NCBI RefSeq assembly: GCF_000764495.1
Contig: NZ_JRLB01000022.1
Span: forward strand, 1-54,923
Length of the DNA stretch: 54,923 nucleotides
Source: Nitrincola sp. A-D6
GTDB lineage: Bacteria > Pseudomonadota > Gammaproteobacteria > Pseudomonadales > Balneatricaceae
Direction of reading: 5' to 3'
Every line of letters begins with the position of its first letter. Within the stretch, counting starts at the first letter, position 1. Position numbers and translations under genes: made by a program. The notes below the pieces were generated by a model that was given only the letters and a program-made list of their open reading frames with translations, had not been told where the DNA came from and searched no databases. Shown here piece after piece: positions 1-7,814 of the stretch.

Positions 1-621
1 GAGTCATATTACGTTTGAGACGCGTTTTCCACACCCGGACGGTCGTATCACCCCACTGGCGGTGGACTACACACCGGTACAAGGTACTCAGGGAGAAACT
101 AAGGCTTTTATGCCATGGTACGCGATATCAGCGACCGCAAGCAGGCTGAACGTGACCATTTAACTGGCACCCTAAACCGGCGAGGCCTCGACGAACGCCT
201 GGAAATGACCTGCGCCACCGCCCGGCGTTATCAAAGACCCGTATCACTGATTTTCCTGGATCTCGACAATTTCAAGACAATCAATGACTGCCATGGCCAT
301 AGCACGGGCGACGAAATACTGATTTCAGTCGCGCATATCCTACTTAAAACGGTTCGCGAGAGCGATATCGTTAGTCGCTGGGGTGGTGAAGAATTCATTA
401 TTCTGACGCCGGAAACACCTTTGGCCGAGGCCGAACAACTGGCTCAGCGCCTTCGCCAGAAACTCGCCGAGCACCAACATCCGCTCGTGGGACAGGTAAC
501 GGCAAGTTTTGGCGTTGCTGAGCTGGCGTCCGAAGAAAGCGAAAGTGACTTTATTCGGCGCACCGACCAAGCCCTCTATGCCGCCAAAGCTGCTGGCCGC
601 AACCGGGTTGAGCGGTCCTAA
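1..621 (+). CDS. PAS-GGDEF diguanylate cyclase, 5'-truncated and frameshifted
   Basis: The 3' part of a sensor diguanylate cyclase, which would make cyclic di-GMP from two GTP. From base 2 one frame reads like the end of a PAS/PAC domain (FETRFPHPDGR, then LAVDYTPVQG). The other frame continues it with VRDISDRKQAE, a typical PAS-to-GGDEF linker, then DHLTGTLNRRGL, the start of a GGDEF domain. The active-site motif GGEEF is intact, and RESD five residues before it fits the inhibitory I-site (RxxD). The two frames join if one T is restored in the TTTT at 106-109. The gene starts outside the window, so its sensor part is unknown. The 160 bases between its stop and the next gene show no other gene. 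Confidence 0.85.
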
Positions 622-782
622 AGAAAGCCGTCTTCACCTAGCCAATGAAACGGATCGAAAAGTCTGTATGGCATTGAGTGAACCCAAATATCCAATCCTT
701 ACTCCATAATCCTATTCATCGTTTTGTCATCTTTCGCTAATAAGCTGAATCCTTTACCTAACAACATTAGGGGGTTCACAAG

Positions 783-1667
783 ATGAAGAAATTCCGTAGT
801 CTGGCTTTGCCTGTTGCCATCACCGTCAGCCTTCTGGCTGGATCCGTATCCGCACAATCAGTGATCGAGACCTGCCCAGCACCTCTGCGCATGGCTGATA
901 CCGGAATCGAAGGCATAGGCGATCTTACTGAAGCGTTTGGTCCCTTCGCAGAAACCTTCGAGGAGCTGACCGGCGTCGAACTGGCGCTCTATTCGTTGTC
1001 AAACCGCACGGCCGCAGGCACCGCGTTACAGTTCGATGAGGTAGAGTTCGTCTTTGCTGGACCGTCTGAATTTGTTCTGTTTCAACAGCTTGCTGAAATG
1101 GACATCCTATTTTCTGTCGTTCGCCCTAACTACGGTTCAAGTTTTGTTGTAAAGGCTGACAGTGACATCCAGACCCTTGCCGACCTTGCCGGTCGCCGTG
1201 TGGCGCTGAAGGATGTAGGCTCGACTTCGGGCCACATCTTCCCGATGATGCTGTTGGCCGAAGCTGGGCTCGATCCCGACAGAGATGTCGATATCATCAT
1301 GGCAGGTGATGCCCGTATTCAGGTGCTGATCAATGGCGACGTAGACGCCATGGGCGGTGGCAACAAGGATTGGGACGCCGTTCGTAAGCAGGACCCCGAT
1401 ACCGAATACCGCCTGTTGGCACAGACTGACACGCTGCCGGGCGACCCTGTAGTAATGCGTGCCACCCTGCCGCAAGATTGCCGCGATGCGCTGCGGGCGA
1501 CGCTGTCTGAACATGCCGACGTTCTGTGGGAAAGTCTGACCGCAACCGAACGCAACGCCGACAAATTCATCGAGCGGGATGCTTACATGTCCTTCGAGAC
1601 TGACCCTGCAATCTACGACGTAGTCCGCTTGGCTTACGAGGCTGCTGGCATCCCGTTAGACGATTAA
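783..1667 (+). CDS. phnD: ABC transporter substrate-binding protein, PhnD/PtxB-like
   Basis: A 294-residue periplasmic binding protein. Residues 1-24 form a signal peptide (basic MKKFR, hydrophobic core, cleavage after VSA). The mature part resembles the phosphate/phosphite/phosphonate binding family: a segment on loss of discrimination (FAGPSEFVLF), then the LADLAGRRVALKDVGSTSG region that binds the ligand. A GGGGG ribosome site precedes the ATG. It heads a binding protein-ATPase-permease set, so it should deliver ligand to the two downstream products. The ligand is not decidable: no C-P lyase, phosphonatase or phosphite dehydrogenase gene lies nearby. The gene symbol reflects family only. 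Confidence 0.8.
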   Translation: MKKFRSLALPVAITVSLLAGSVSAQSVIETCPAPLRMADTGIEGIGDLTEAFGPFAETFEELTGVELALYSLSNRTAAGTALQFDEVEFVFAGPSEFVLFQQLAEMDILFSVVRPNYGSSFVVKADSDIQTLADLAGRRVALKDVGSTSGHIFPMMLLAEAGLDPDRDVDIIMAGDARIQVLINGDVDAMGGGNKDWDAVRKQDPDTEYRLLAQTDTLPGDPVVMRATLPQDCRDALRATLSEHADVLWESLTATERNADKFIERDAYMSFETDPAIYDVVRLAYEAAGIPLDD

Positions 1668-1687
1668 GACAACATAACATCAGTATC

Positions 1688-1720
1688 AGGAGGCCGCCTT
1701 TTGGGATAGGCCTCCTTTTT
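1688..1720 (+). terminator. Intrinsic terminator or attenuator between phnD and phnC
   Basis: A perfect 8-bp stem (AGGAGGCC / GGCCTCCT) with a 13-base loop is followed by TTTT. It lies between the binding protein and ATPase genes of one transporter, so it probably lowers downstream expression and keeps binding protein in excess. Confidence 0.8.
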
Positions 1721-1755
1721 CATTTCCGCCTAAGTTCGCAAGCAGGGACATCCTG

Positions 1756-2544
1756 ATGACCTCAGCCATCAAATGTGAAAATGTGCTCGTCGCCTATGGA
1801 GATCTTCAGGTCCTGCGTGGCGTTTCCTTCGATATTACCGCCGGCCAGGGAGTGGTTTTATTGGGAGCGAATGGGTGCGGTAAGTCTACCCTCATGCGCA
1901 GCTTGAACGGACTTGAAAAGCTACAATCAGGTAGCATCTGCATCCATGGGGATGACCTGACAAAGGCCTCGGGACGCCAGTTGCGTCAGATCAGGCGTGG
2001 CATGGGCTATGTCTTTCAGCAATTTAATCTGGTACCTCAACTCAGTGCCTTCCAAAACGTATTACTGGGCGCCATGGGACGACATCGACTAGGGCTTTTG
2101 TCCTGCCTAAGCCTGACGGCCTCTGCCGAGGAACGTGGCAAGGCGCTGTACTGTCTCGAACGCGTTGGAATGGCAGATCGCGCGATGCATCGTCCCTCGG
2201 AATTGTCTGGCGGACAGCAGCAACGCGTCGCTATTGCAAGGATGCTGATGCAGGCGCCAAAACTAGTGGTGGCCGATGAACCCATCGCCAGTCTTGACCC
2301 AAAGGCAGGCCGGGAGGTTCTTGATATCTTGTGGCGCATCGTGCGAGAGGAAGGATTAAGCATGCTTTGCACTCTGCATCAGCTTGACTTCGCCCAGGAA
2401 TATGCCGATCGCATCATCGGCCTGAAGGCAGGCCGAGTCGAAATCGATGCAGCCATCACTAACACTAATATTGATCAATTAAATGCACTCTATTCTGGCA
2501 TGACACGCGTGGATGCCATGCCGACAGAAGGAGTCATTGCATGA
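1756..2544 (+). CDS. phnC: ABC transporter ATP-binding protein, PhnC-like
   Basis: A 262-residue ATPase that would power import of the ligand bound by the upstream protein. It has Walker A (GANGCGKST, about residue 36), Q-loop (VFQQFNLVPQL), ABC signature (LSGGQQQRVAIARML) and Walker B (LVVADEP), in the order and length usual for PhnC. AGGGA precedes the ATG. Its stop overlaps the permease start by 4 bases (ATGA), indicating translational coupling. Substrate specificity (phosphonate, phosphite or another oxyanion) is inferred from the gene set only. Confidence 0.85.
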   Translation: MTSAIKCENVLVAYGDLQVLRGVSFDITAGQGVVLLGANGCGKSTLMRSLNGLEKLQSGSICIHGDDLTKASGRQLRQIRRGMGYVFQQFNLVPQLSAFQNVLLGAMGRHRLGLLSCLSLTASAEERGKALYCLERVGMADRAMHRPSELSGGQQQRVAIARMLMQAPKLVVADEPIASLDPKAGREVLDILWRIVREEGLSMLCTLHQLDFAQEYADRIIGLKAGRVEIDAAITNTNIDQLNALYSGMTRVDAMPTEGVIA

Positions 2545-3332
2545 GTGAGAAGACGGGCATGCCCCCGCGTTACCGAGCACCATCGGTGCTAACCTGGATC
2601 ATTGTGGTGGGGTTTGCAGCCTTTTTCATTCAGGGTTTGCTCGCCTCAGATATCTCTCTTGACCGTTTGGTGCGCGGAGCAAACAACCTTGTGCGGTTCA
2701 TCGGTCAGGCCCTGCCTCCCAATTTTGCACGCGCGCCCAATATAGCCGACTCCATGCTGGAAACGCTCAATATCGCGATAGTCGGTGTCACATTTGGCTG
2801 CCTGCTTTCCATTCCTCTTGCTCTTTTAGCCGCGCGCAACACTGCGCCGAACTTACTAGTCAGGACACTTGCGCGCTTCTTCATATCGGTCTCACGTACG
2901 ATCCCCGATTTGATTTGGGCATTGATTTTTGTAGTCGCGGTCGGGCTGGGTCCACTTGCCGGTATCCTGGCCATCATAATGGATACCATCGGCTTCGCGG
3001 CACGGTTCTATTCTGAACGATTCGAAGAGGTACAAAAGGGGCCATCCGAGGCGCTGACCTCGACTGGAGCTGGGCGGATATCGGTAATTTTCGGTGCCAT
3101 TTTGCCCGAGAGCTTTGCCTCCATGACGGCGACATCACTGTTTAGCGTAGAAAAGGCGATTCGCTCCGCTGTCACGCTTGGCCTCGTGGGTGCTGGCGGG
3201 ATCGGAGTGGAGCTGTCTACTGCCATGCGACTCTTTCGTTATGATCAGGCCGCTGCAATCATCCTTGTCATTCTCGTAGTCGTGATTGCCTTCGAGCAAC
3301 TGTCTTCCAGCATTCGCAAGCGGATCATATGA
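2541..3332 (+). CDS. phnE: ABC transporter permease, PhnE-like
   Basis: A 263-residue inner-membrane permease with about six hydrophobic segments. The cytoplasmic EAA loop that contacts the ATPase is visible (EALTSTGAGRISVIFGAILP), as is the SRTIPDLIWAL region typical of PhnE. It overlaps the ATPase gene by 4 bases and ends the operon. Only one permease is present, so a homodimer is likely. About 70 bases after its stop the DNA turns into a degraded accessory gene, so this stop probably marks the left edge of the accessory region. Confidence 0.85.
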   Translation: MSEKTGMPPRYRAPSVLTWIIVVGFAAFFIQGLLASDISLDRLVRGANNLVRFIGQALPPNFARAPNIADSMLETLNIAIVGVTFGCLLSIPLALLAARNTAPNLLVRTLARFFISVSRTIPDLIWALIFVVAVGLGPLAGILAIIMDTIGFAARFYSERFEEVQKGPSEALTSTGAGRISVIFGAILPESFASMTATSLFSVEKAIRSAVTLGLVGAGGIGVELSTAMRLFRYDQAAAIILVILVVVIAFEQLSSSIRKRII

Positions 3333-3404
3333 CCGATGAGAGTTAATGGGACCTGGGTTCAAACAGGTCAAGATGAGCAGCAGGTAGTGCTGCCACATGG
3401 ATAA

Positions 3405-3830
3405 CAGCAAAATAAAATGCTCTACCAAGCGAATCATCAACTCTTTTTGATCCGGTAGGCTTTCAGCCACCAATAAAGCCAAAGCTTTGCTCGATAGTCG
3501 CCAAGGCTGAAGTCAATCCATCTCCGCGTAACTGGTCAAACAACGTTGTGGCCTCGCCCTTAGTGATCAGGGTTTGTTTGAGTTCGGCTAAGCAGGTTTA
3601 CCGCCTGTTCGAACTCGATGCTGCGCTCGGTCAGTCGGCGTTGGTTAAGGCTGTAGCCTTGCACTAAATGATCTTTGAGAGTGCAGGTGGTCCATTTACG
3701 GAACTGCACACCAGGCTGAGATTTAACGCGGTAGCCAACGGAAATGATCATATCAAGATTGTCATGCTCAATCTCAGAAAACACATTGCCGACATGCTCG
3801 TTAAAAGAAGGGCTTCACTGAGCACACCTG
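3405..3830 (-). pseudogene. RhuM-like protein remnant, copy 1
   Basis: A decayed RhuM/Fic-associated 'virulence protein' gene. Read on the minus strand it retains NEHVGNVFSE, then IEHDNLDMIISVGYRV, FRKWTTCTLKDHLVQGY and LNQRRLTERSIEFEQAV, all matching the second copy at 6348-7138. Its 3' part (3405-3588) is about 93% identical to 6348-6531, while the upstream part matches only about 70%. Pieces are missing: after VFSE, and between LLSRT and a stretch reading TLITKGEATTLF in another frame. The C-terminal ALLVAESLPDQKELMIRLVEHFI is in a third frame. There is no intact reading frame, so it should be non-functional. Confidence 0.75.
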
Positions 3831-3896
3831 ATGCTCTATCTTGTAGACTGAATAGATTAGACACACTAGACACCACGCTCAGCATGCAGGCTAATC

Positions 3897-4678
3897 ATGG
3901 ATCAGATAATCAAACAGTCATTTCGCTATCAAGTATATGAGCAACTAGACCCAACAGCTAAAGCGAATGGTCTTTCCAGGGTAAACAAAGTCATTATTGT
4001 CATGATATTTGTGGCCGTCATCGTTGCCATTCTGGAAACAGAGTCCACTGTTCGAGACTTAAGCCCCGGCTTGTTTATCTATGCTGAGTGGCTCTTTGCA
4101 GCGCTTTTTTCAGTTGAGTATATTTTTCGTGTTTATGCGGCAGGTGAACGAGAGGAATACAGGGGCTTTACTGGTCGAATTCGTTACATTTTCAGCTACT
4201 GGTCAATAATTGATCTGCTGGCAATCTTACCTATTATCCTGACGTTCGGCTCTTACAATGGATTTTTACTCAGACTTTTCAGGATTCTTCGACTTCTGAG
4301 ACTCGCACGTATTGGAAGATTCACCAGGCTGTCGATGCGATTATTGAAGCGATGCGCTCAAGGTCATATGAACTCACGATTAGCCTGTGTGCAGCAATAT
4401 TTTTATTGTTATTTTCCGGAACCTGTCTATATCTTCTGGAGGGATCATCTCAACCTGACAATTTTGGCAGCATTCCACGAGCGCTGTGGTGGAGCATAGC
4501 TACTTTAACTACTGTTGGATATGGAGATGTCACACCCATTACAGCCACTGGTAAATTCTTTGCAGGTCTTACAGCGCTCACAGGTATAGGCATGATAGCT
4601 ATACCGACAGGTATTTTGGCCTCTGCGTTTAGTGATGCTATTCAAAGATGTAATAGCAGTGCAGACGAATCAAAGTAG
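3897..4678 (+). CDS. Voltage-gated-type potassium channel, frameshifted
   Basis: An ion-transport-family channel of about 260 residues. The first frame gives S1 (IVMIFVAVIVAIL), S2-S3, and an arginine-rich S4 voltage sensor (LLRLFRILRLLRLARIGRF). A second frame from about 4340 gives S5 (ISLCAAIFLLLFSGTCLYLL), the pore with selectivity filter TTVGYGD, and S6. One base appears lost at 4340-4348; restoring it gives a continuous protein. The stop lies 12 bases before the DUF4236 gene, so the two are probably co-transcribed. Short tail, no RCK or cyclic-nucleotide domain. It could be a true lesion, given decay next door, but many other genes here show the same kind of lesion. Confidence 0.85.
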
Positions 4679-4690
4679 AAAGGGATTACT

Positions 4691-5890
4691 ATGTCATTTA
4701 GGTTTCAACGACGCATCAAAATAGCTCCCGGACTTAACTTGAATATCAGCAAATCCGGTGTAGGTGTTTCTGCTGGCATTAAGGGTGCGACTGTGAGTGC
4801 AGGGAAACGTGGTCTCTATGGCAACCTCGGTCTTCCTGGCACTGGTTTATCGTATCGCTCCAAACTAAATAAGGAAGAAAGTCGACGTCAGCCATCCCCT
4901 GCAGCTCATTTAAGAAGCTATTTAGAAGCAGGTAATGAGCTTGCTGTCAGAATATCTGTAGAGTCTGACGGTGACGTAACGATTCTAGGAATGAATGGAG
5001 AGGCCTTCAGTGACAATGAGCTAAGCGTCATCAGAAAGTACCTTGGTGACACAATAAGAGATGCCCTTGCATCCCATTGTGAAGTGATGAATAGCAACCT
5101 AGAAGAGCTTAAAAACATCCACAAAGGTACTCTACCTGCTTCTAACCATTCAAACTATGAACCTAGGCCATTTAACAGCCCTAGACCTGCTAAATCGAAA
5201 CCGCTTAGCTATGGGCTCTGGGGATTCATTTGGCCGCCGCAGAAGCGACGTATAACTGAGTTAAACCAGCTTCTTGAGAAAGAGCATACAGAAGCTCTCA
5301 AACGTTGGAACTCAGAAAAGAAGAAACACTTTGAGTTAGAGGAAAAGCGTAAAAAGCTTGAAACAGAAGACATTTTTGAAAGCCAAAACGCATTAGCTGC
5401 AGTTCTTGAATATTATCTAGCTGATATTGACTGGCCAGTAGAAACGCTCATAGATTTTGACTTTGGCGATGATTCAAGCACCGTTGCCATTGACATAGAC
5501 CTGCCCACTGAAGACCAGTTTCCTGATATTGAATACAAAGTACCTGGCCGACAACTAAAAATCACACGCTCACGGATCAACACAACCCGGCGACGGGGCA
5601 TGTACCGTGATTATGCTCATGGTGCTGCACTTCGTATTGCAGGATTGATCTTCAATCATCTGCCACCAGTCAATACATGTGTGATTTCAGCCTATACTCA
5701 AAGTGACGAAGGCGACGTTTATCTCTATAGCGTTATAGTTCGTCGAGACGAATGGGAGAAGCTGAACTTTGGTTTATGGAATGAATCTGAGCCTGTCACG
5801 TTGTTTGATCACTTTACGTTTACTCGTAACATGACCAAGACAGGTATTTTCAAGCCAGTAACACCACTAAATCTTGATAGCTTGAATTGA
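4691..5890 (+). CDS. DUF4236 domain protein
   Basis: A 399-residue protein beginning with a DUF4236 domain: FRFQRRIKIAPGLNLNISKSG, then repeated glycine/serine-rich beta turns (GVGVSAGIKGATVSAGKRG, LPGTGLSYRS). Residues about 180-225 are charged and helical (likely coiled coil: LLEKEHTEALKRWNSEKKK). The last 160 residues look like an alpha/beta domain that I do not recognise. No signal peptide or membrane segment is visible. It starts 12 bases after the channel gene, with AAAGGG before the ATG. The function of DUF4236 is not established. The base composition is more A+T-rich than in the flanking core genes. Confidence 0.8.
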   Translation: MSFRFQRRIKIAPGLNLNISKSGVGVSAGIKGATVSAGKRGLYGNLGLPGTGLSYRSKLNKEESRRQPSPAAHLRSYLEAGNELAVRISVESDGDVTILGMNGEAFSDNELSVIRKYLGDTIRDALASHCEVMNSNLEELKNIHKGTLPASNHSNYEPRPFNSPRPAKSKPLSYGLWGFIWPPQKRRITELNQLLEKEHTEALKRWNSEKKKHFELEEKRKKLETEDIFESQNALAAVLEYYLADIDWPVETLIDFDFGDDSSTVAIDIDLPTEDQFPDIEYKVPGRQLKITRSRINTTRRRGMYRDYAHGAALRIAGLIFNHLPPVNTCVISAYTQSDEGDVYLYSVIVRRDEWEKLNFGLWNESEPVTLFDHFTFTRNMTKTGIFKPVTPLNLDSLN

Positions 5891-5923
5891 AAGTCTAATG
5901 AAGATCATCACGAAGGAAAACAC

Positions 5924-6067
5924 ATGAAAAAGTTACTAGCTTTAGCGTTAATTCTACTTTTCACCAGCAGCCTTGCATTTGCACATGGCGGTGGTTGCCG
6001 CAAAAGCTCCCCACCTGGTCAGTGCTGCCATATGAATAACAGTACTGGTGTCGTTCATTGCCACTAA
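5924..6067 (+). CDS. Small secreted Cys/His-rich protein, YHYH-like
   Basis: A 47-residue product: signal peptide of about 20 residues (MKKLLALALILLFTSSLAFA), then a 27-residue mature peptide starting HGGGCRK and ending VVHCH, with four Cys and four His. This looks like a short YHYH-type metal-binding or disulfide-bonded exported peptide; I know of similar short proteins but no function. AAGGAAAA lies just upstream of the ATG. It follows the DUF4236 gene by 33 bases on the same strand, with a terminator after it, so it probably ends the channel-DUF4236 transcript. Confidence 0.75.
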   Translation: MKKLLALALILLFTSSLAFAHGGGCRKSSPPGQCCHMNNSTGVVHCH

Positions 6068-6090
6068 CTGACAGCTGATCATGTCCTGCA

Positions 6091-6124
6091 CTAAGCTTCA
6101 GCACAATAATGAAGCTTAGTTTTA
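6091..6124 (+). terminator. Intrinsic terminator after the channel/DUF4236/secreted-peptide genes
   Basis: Perfect 10-bp stem (CTAAGCTTCA / TGAAGCTTAG), 9-base loop, then TTTTAT. It closes the plus-strand gene group that starts at 3897. Confidence 0.8.
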
Positions 6125-6153
6125 TCACCTGCTGAAACCCTCCTTCGGCACGA

Positions 6154-6324
6154 ATCCACCATCACCTACGGTGACCAGTGAGCTGGGCCCAACTCCGGAT
6201 TTGCGTCATTTGGCGCCCTGCAATATGCGCCCGTGGCTCATCTGGATAGGGTAGCAGCTTCCGAAATTAATCAATAAAAAGAAGGGTGTTTAGAAATACT
6301 TGACTGGATAGGTGTATGGCGCGC
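6154..6324 (+). repeat. tRNA-Arg-fragment direct repeat, copy A
   Basis: About 170 bases repeated at 7484-7671. It contains, in order: an ATCCACCATCACC segment; GATTTGCGTCATTTGGCGCC, whose end matches DNA just upstream of the intact tRNA-Arg; a 38-base near copy of the tRNA-Arg(CCG) 5' half at 6227-6264 (4 mismatches), stopping inside the anticodon loop; an AT-rich 45-base spacer; and TGGCGCGC at 6317, the reverse complement of the tRNA 3' end. The 3' half does not continue, so no tRNA is made. It looks like an integration scar. Confidence 0.8.
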
Positions 6325-6347
6325 ACTGACCCGCTTCAATCTGTTTT

Positions 6348-7138
6348 CAGCAAAATAAAATGTTCTACCAAGCGAATCATCAACTCTTTTTGATCCGGTA
6401 GGCTTTCGGCCACCAATAAAGCCAAAGCCTTGCTCGATAGTCGCCAAGGCTGAAGTCAATCCATCCCCGTGTAACTGGCCAAACAACGTTGTGGCCTCGC
6501 CCTTGGCGATCAGGGTTTGTTTGAGCTCGGCAATCGCGCACTGCCTGATCCAGATGCAGTGACCGCATATCTGGCTGTTTGATGCCAATTTCAGCCAGGT
6601 GCTGCTCATCATAGCCCTGTAATAGACTCCAGGAGCGTGCATAATCGCTGATCACCGTTGCAACAGCTACACCTTCAGGCAACACCAGTTGTTGGTTAGT
6701 TAACGTGCGAGATAGCAGACTCACCGCCTGCTCAAATTCAATACCCCGCTCTTGCAAACGGCGCTGATTCAGGGTGTAGCCCTGCACCAGATGCTCTTTC
6801 AGCACAGAGGTAGCCCACTGACGGAACTGGGTAGCTCGCTTGGAGCTGACCCTATACCCCACCGAAATGATGGCATCCAGATTATAGTGCTTGATCCGGC
6901 GGCGCACCTGCCTCTGACCTTCCTTGCGAACTACCGAGAAATCCTCGGTAGTTCGCTCTTCCGTAAGCTCATCTTCCGCATAAATATTTTTCAGGTGCAG
7001 GCCAATGTTGTCGGTGGACGTATCAAATAGCTCTCCCATCTGCCCCTGACTGAGCCAAACCGTCTCTTTTTCAAAGGCTACCTGCAGCTCGGTCTTGCCA
7101 TCGACACTAGTGAAAATCTGGATCTGTTGAATGCTCAT
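6348..7138 (-). pseudogene. RhuM-like protein, copy 2, frameshifted and internally deleted
   Basis: A RhuM-family gene on the minus strand from the ATG at 7138. The first ~195 codons are intact (WLSQGQMGELFDTSTDNIG, IKHYNLDAIISVGYRVSS, WATSVLKEHLVQGYTLNQR). Near 6530-6540 the frame shifts: after LDQAVRD the product continues in another frame as AIAELKQTLIAKGEATTLF. After TIEQGFG (about 6420) the family's Fic-like segment (usually with HPF.DGNKR) is absent. The sequence jumps, in a different frame again, to ALALLVAESLPDQKE and the usual C-terminus. The junction sits on GCTTTGGC and is shared with copy 1. RhuM proteins often occur in toxin, restriction or prophage neighbourhoods; this one should be inactive. 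Confidence 0.8.
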
Positions 7139-7254
7139 TGTTCAATTCCCTCCTTGGATTTTTGACTGTGTACAAGATATTCAATTAAAGCAAACATCTC
7201 TGTTTTTGGCCATAGGGTACCCTTTCCTTTGACTGTGCGTGGTGTATCAGCCAG

Positions 7255-7455
7255 CTAGGCACCTGCGCTATAGCCAGTCATTACTGCCACATTCAGACGG
7301 CCATAGTGAGCCATTGTTTTCAGCGCTTTGCTAAGCAGTGAGAGATGATGGGCAACCGCGGTTGGCCCGACCAACTGCAACTGCTCATCACGGAAGTCTG
7401 CCAAGTGCTGGTTGCTCAAATTAAACAACGAGATGTGTCCAAGCAAAACCATCAC
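7255..7455 (-). pseudogene. Possible tyrosine recombinase (integrase) fragment
   Basis: A 66-codon stretch on the minus strand containing LADFRDEQLQLVGPTAVAHHL followed by LSLLSKALKTMAHYGRL. This resembles the end of the core-binding (SAM-like) domain of phage/island integrases, where a 'FRD.RL..VSPATV...L..LS' pattern precedes the catalytic domain. No catalytic R..HxxR..Y part follows, so it is only a fragment. Its position beside a tRNA-Arg-derived repeat supports the reading. The remaining sequence between 7139 and 7254 shows nothing I recognise. Confidence 0.5.
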
Positions 7456-7483
7456 AGGGCGCGCTGTAGAGCGCGGGGCTTCT

Positions 7484-7671
7484 ATCCACCATCACCACTG
7501 TGACCAGATTGTGACCAACTCCGGATTTGCGTCATTTGGCGCCCTGTCAGGTTCCATGCTTGGCAGTCACATGCGCCCGCGGCTCAGTTGGATAGCGTAG
7601 CAGCTTCCGAAATTAATTAATAAAAAAGAAGGGTGCTTAGAAATACTTGATAGGATAAGTGTATGGCGCGC
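7484..7671 (+). repeat. tRNA-Arg-fragment direct repeat, copy B
   Basis: Second copy of the repeat at 6154-6324, same orientation. It carries a 38-base tRNA-Arg 5' half at 7573-7610 (5 mismatches to the intact gene), the same AT-rich spacer (TTAGAAATACTTGA), and TGGCGCGCC at 7664. Relative to copy A it has about 22 extra bases between GGCGCCCTG and ATGCGCCC. In copy B the tRNA 3' end continues for a further ~18 bases; in copy A it breaks off after TGGCGCGC. Confidence 0.8.
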
Positions 7672-7690
7672 CGGAGGGATTCGAACCCTC
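7664..7690 (-). other. att-like copy of the tRNA-Arg 3' end
   Basis: On the minus strand this reads as a T-arm and acceptor end (GGTTCGAATCCCTCC, then GGCGCGCCA), repeating bases 8942-8968 of the intact tRNA-Arg with a one-base gap. With that gene it forms direct repeats bracketing the DUF1016 gene, as expected for attL/attR of a tRNA-targeted element. Confidence 0.65.
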
Positions 7691-7814
7691 TACCCAAAAT
7701 TTGCTTTTACAGCTACAAAGCGGTATCAAAGATCAACCGCAGCAAGCGGACTGAGTCAGCACTGACCTTCCCGCTACATGTTGCTAATTGCTGCCAACAG
7801 ATGGAGTGGGATAA

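Noticed and set aside
7573..7672. A second tRNA-Arg gene
   Set aside because: Only the 5' half is present on the plus strand and the T-arm piece is on the other strand, so no cloverleaf forms.
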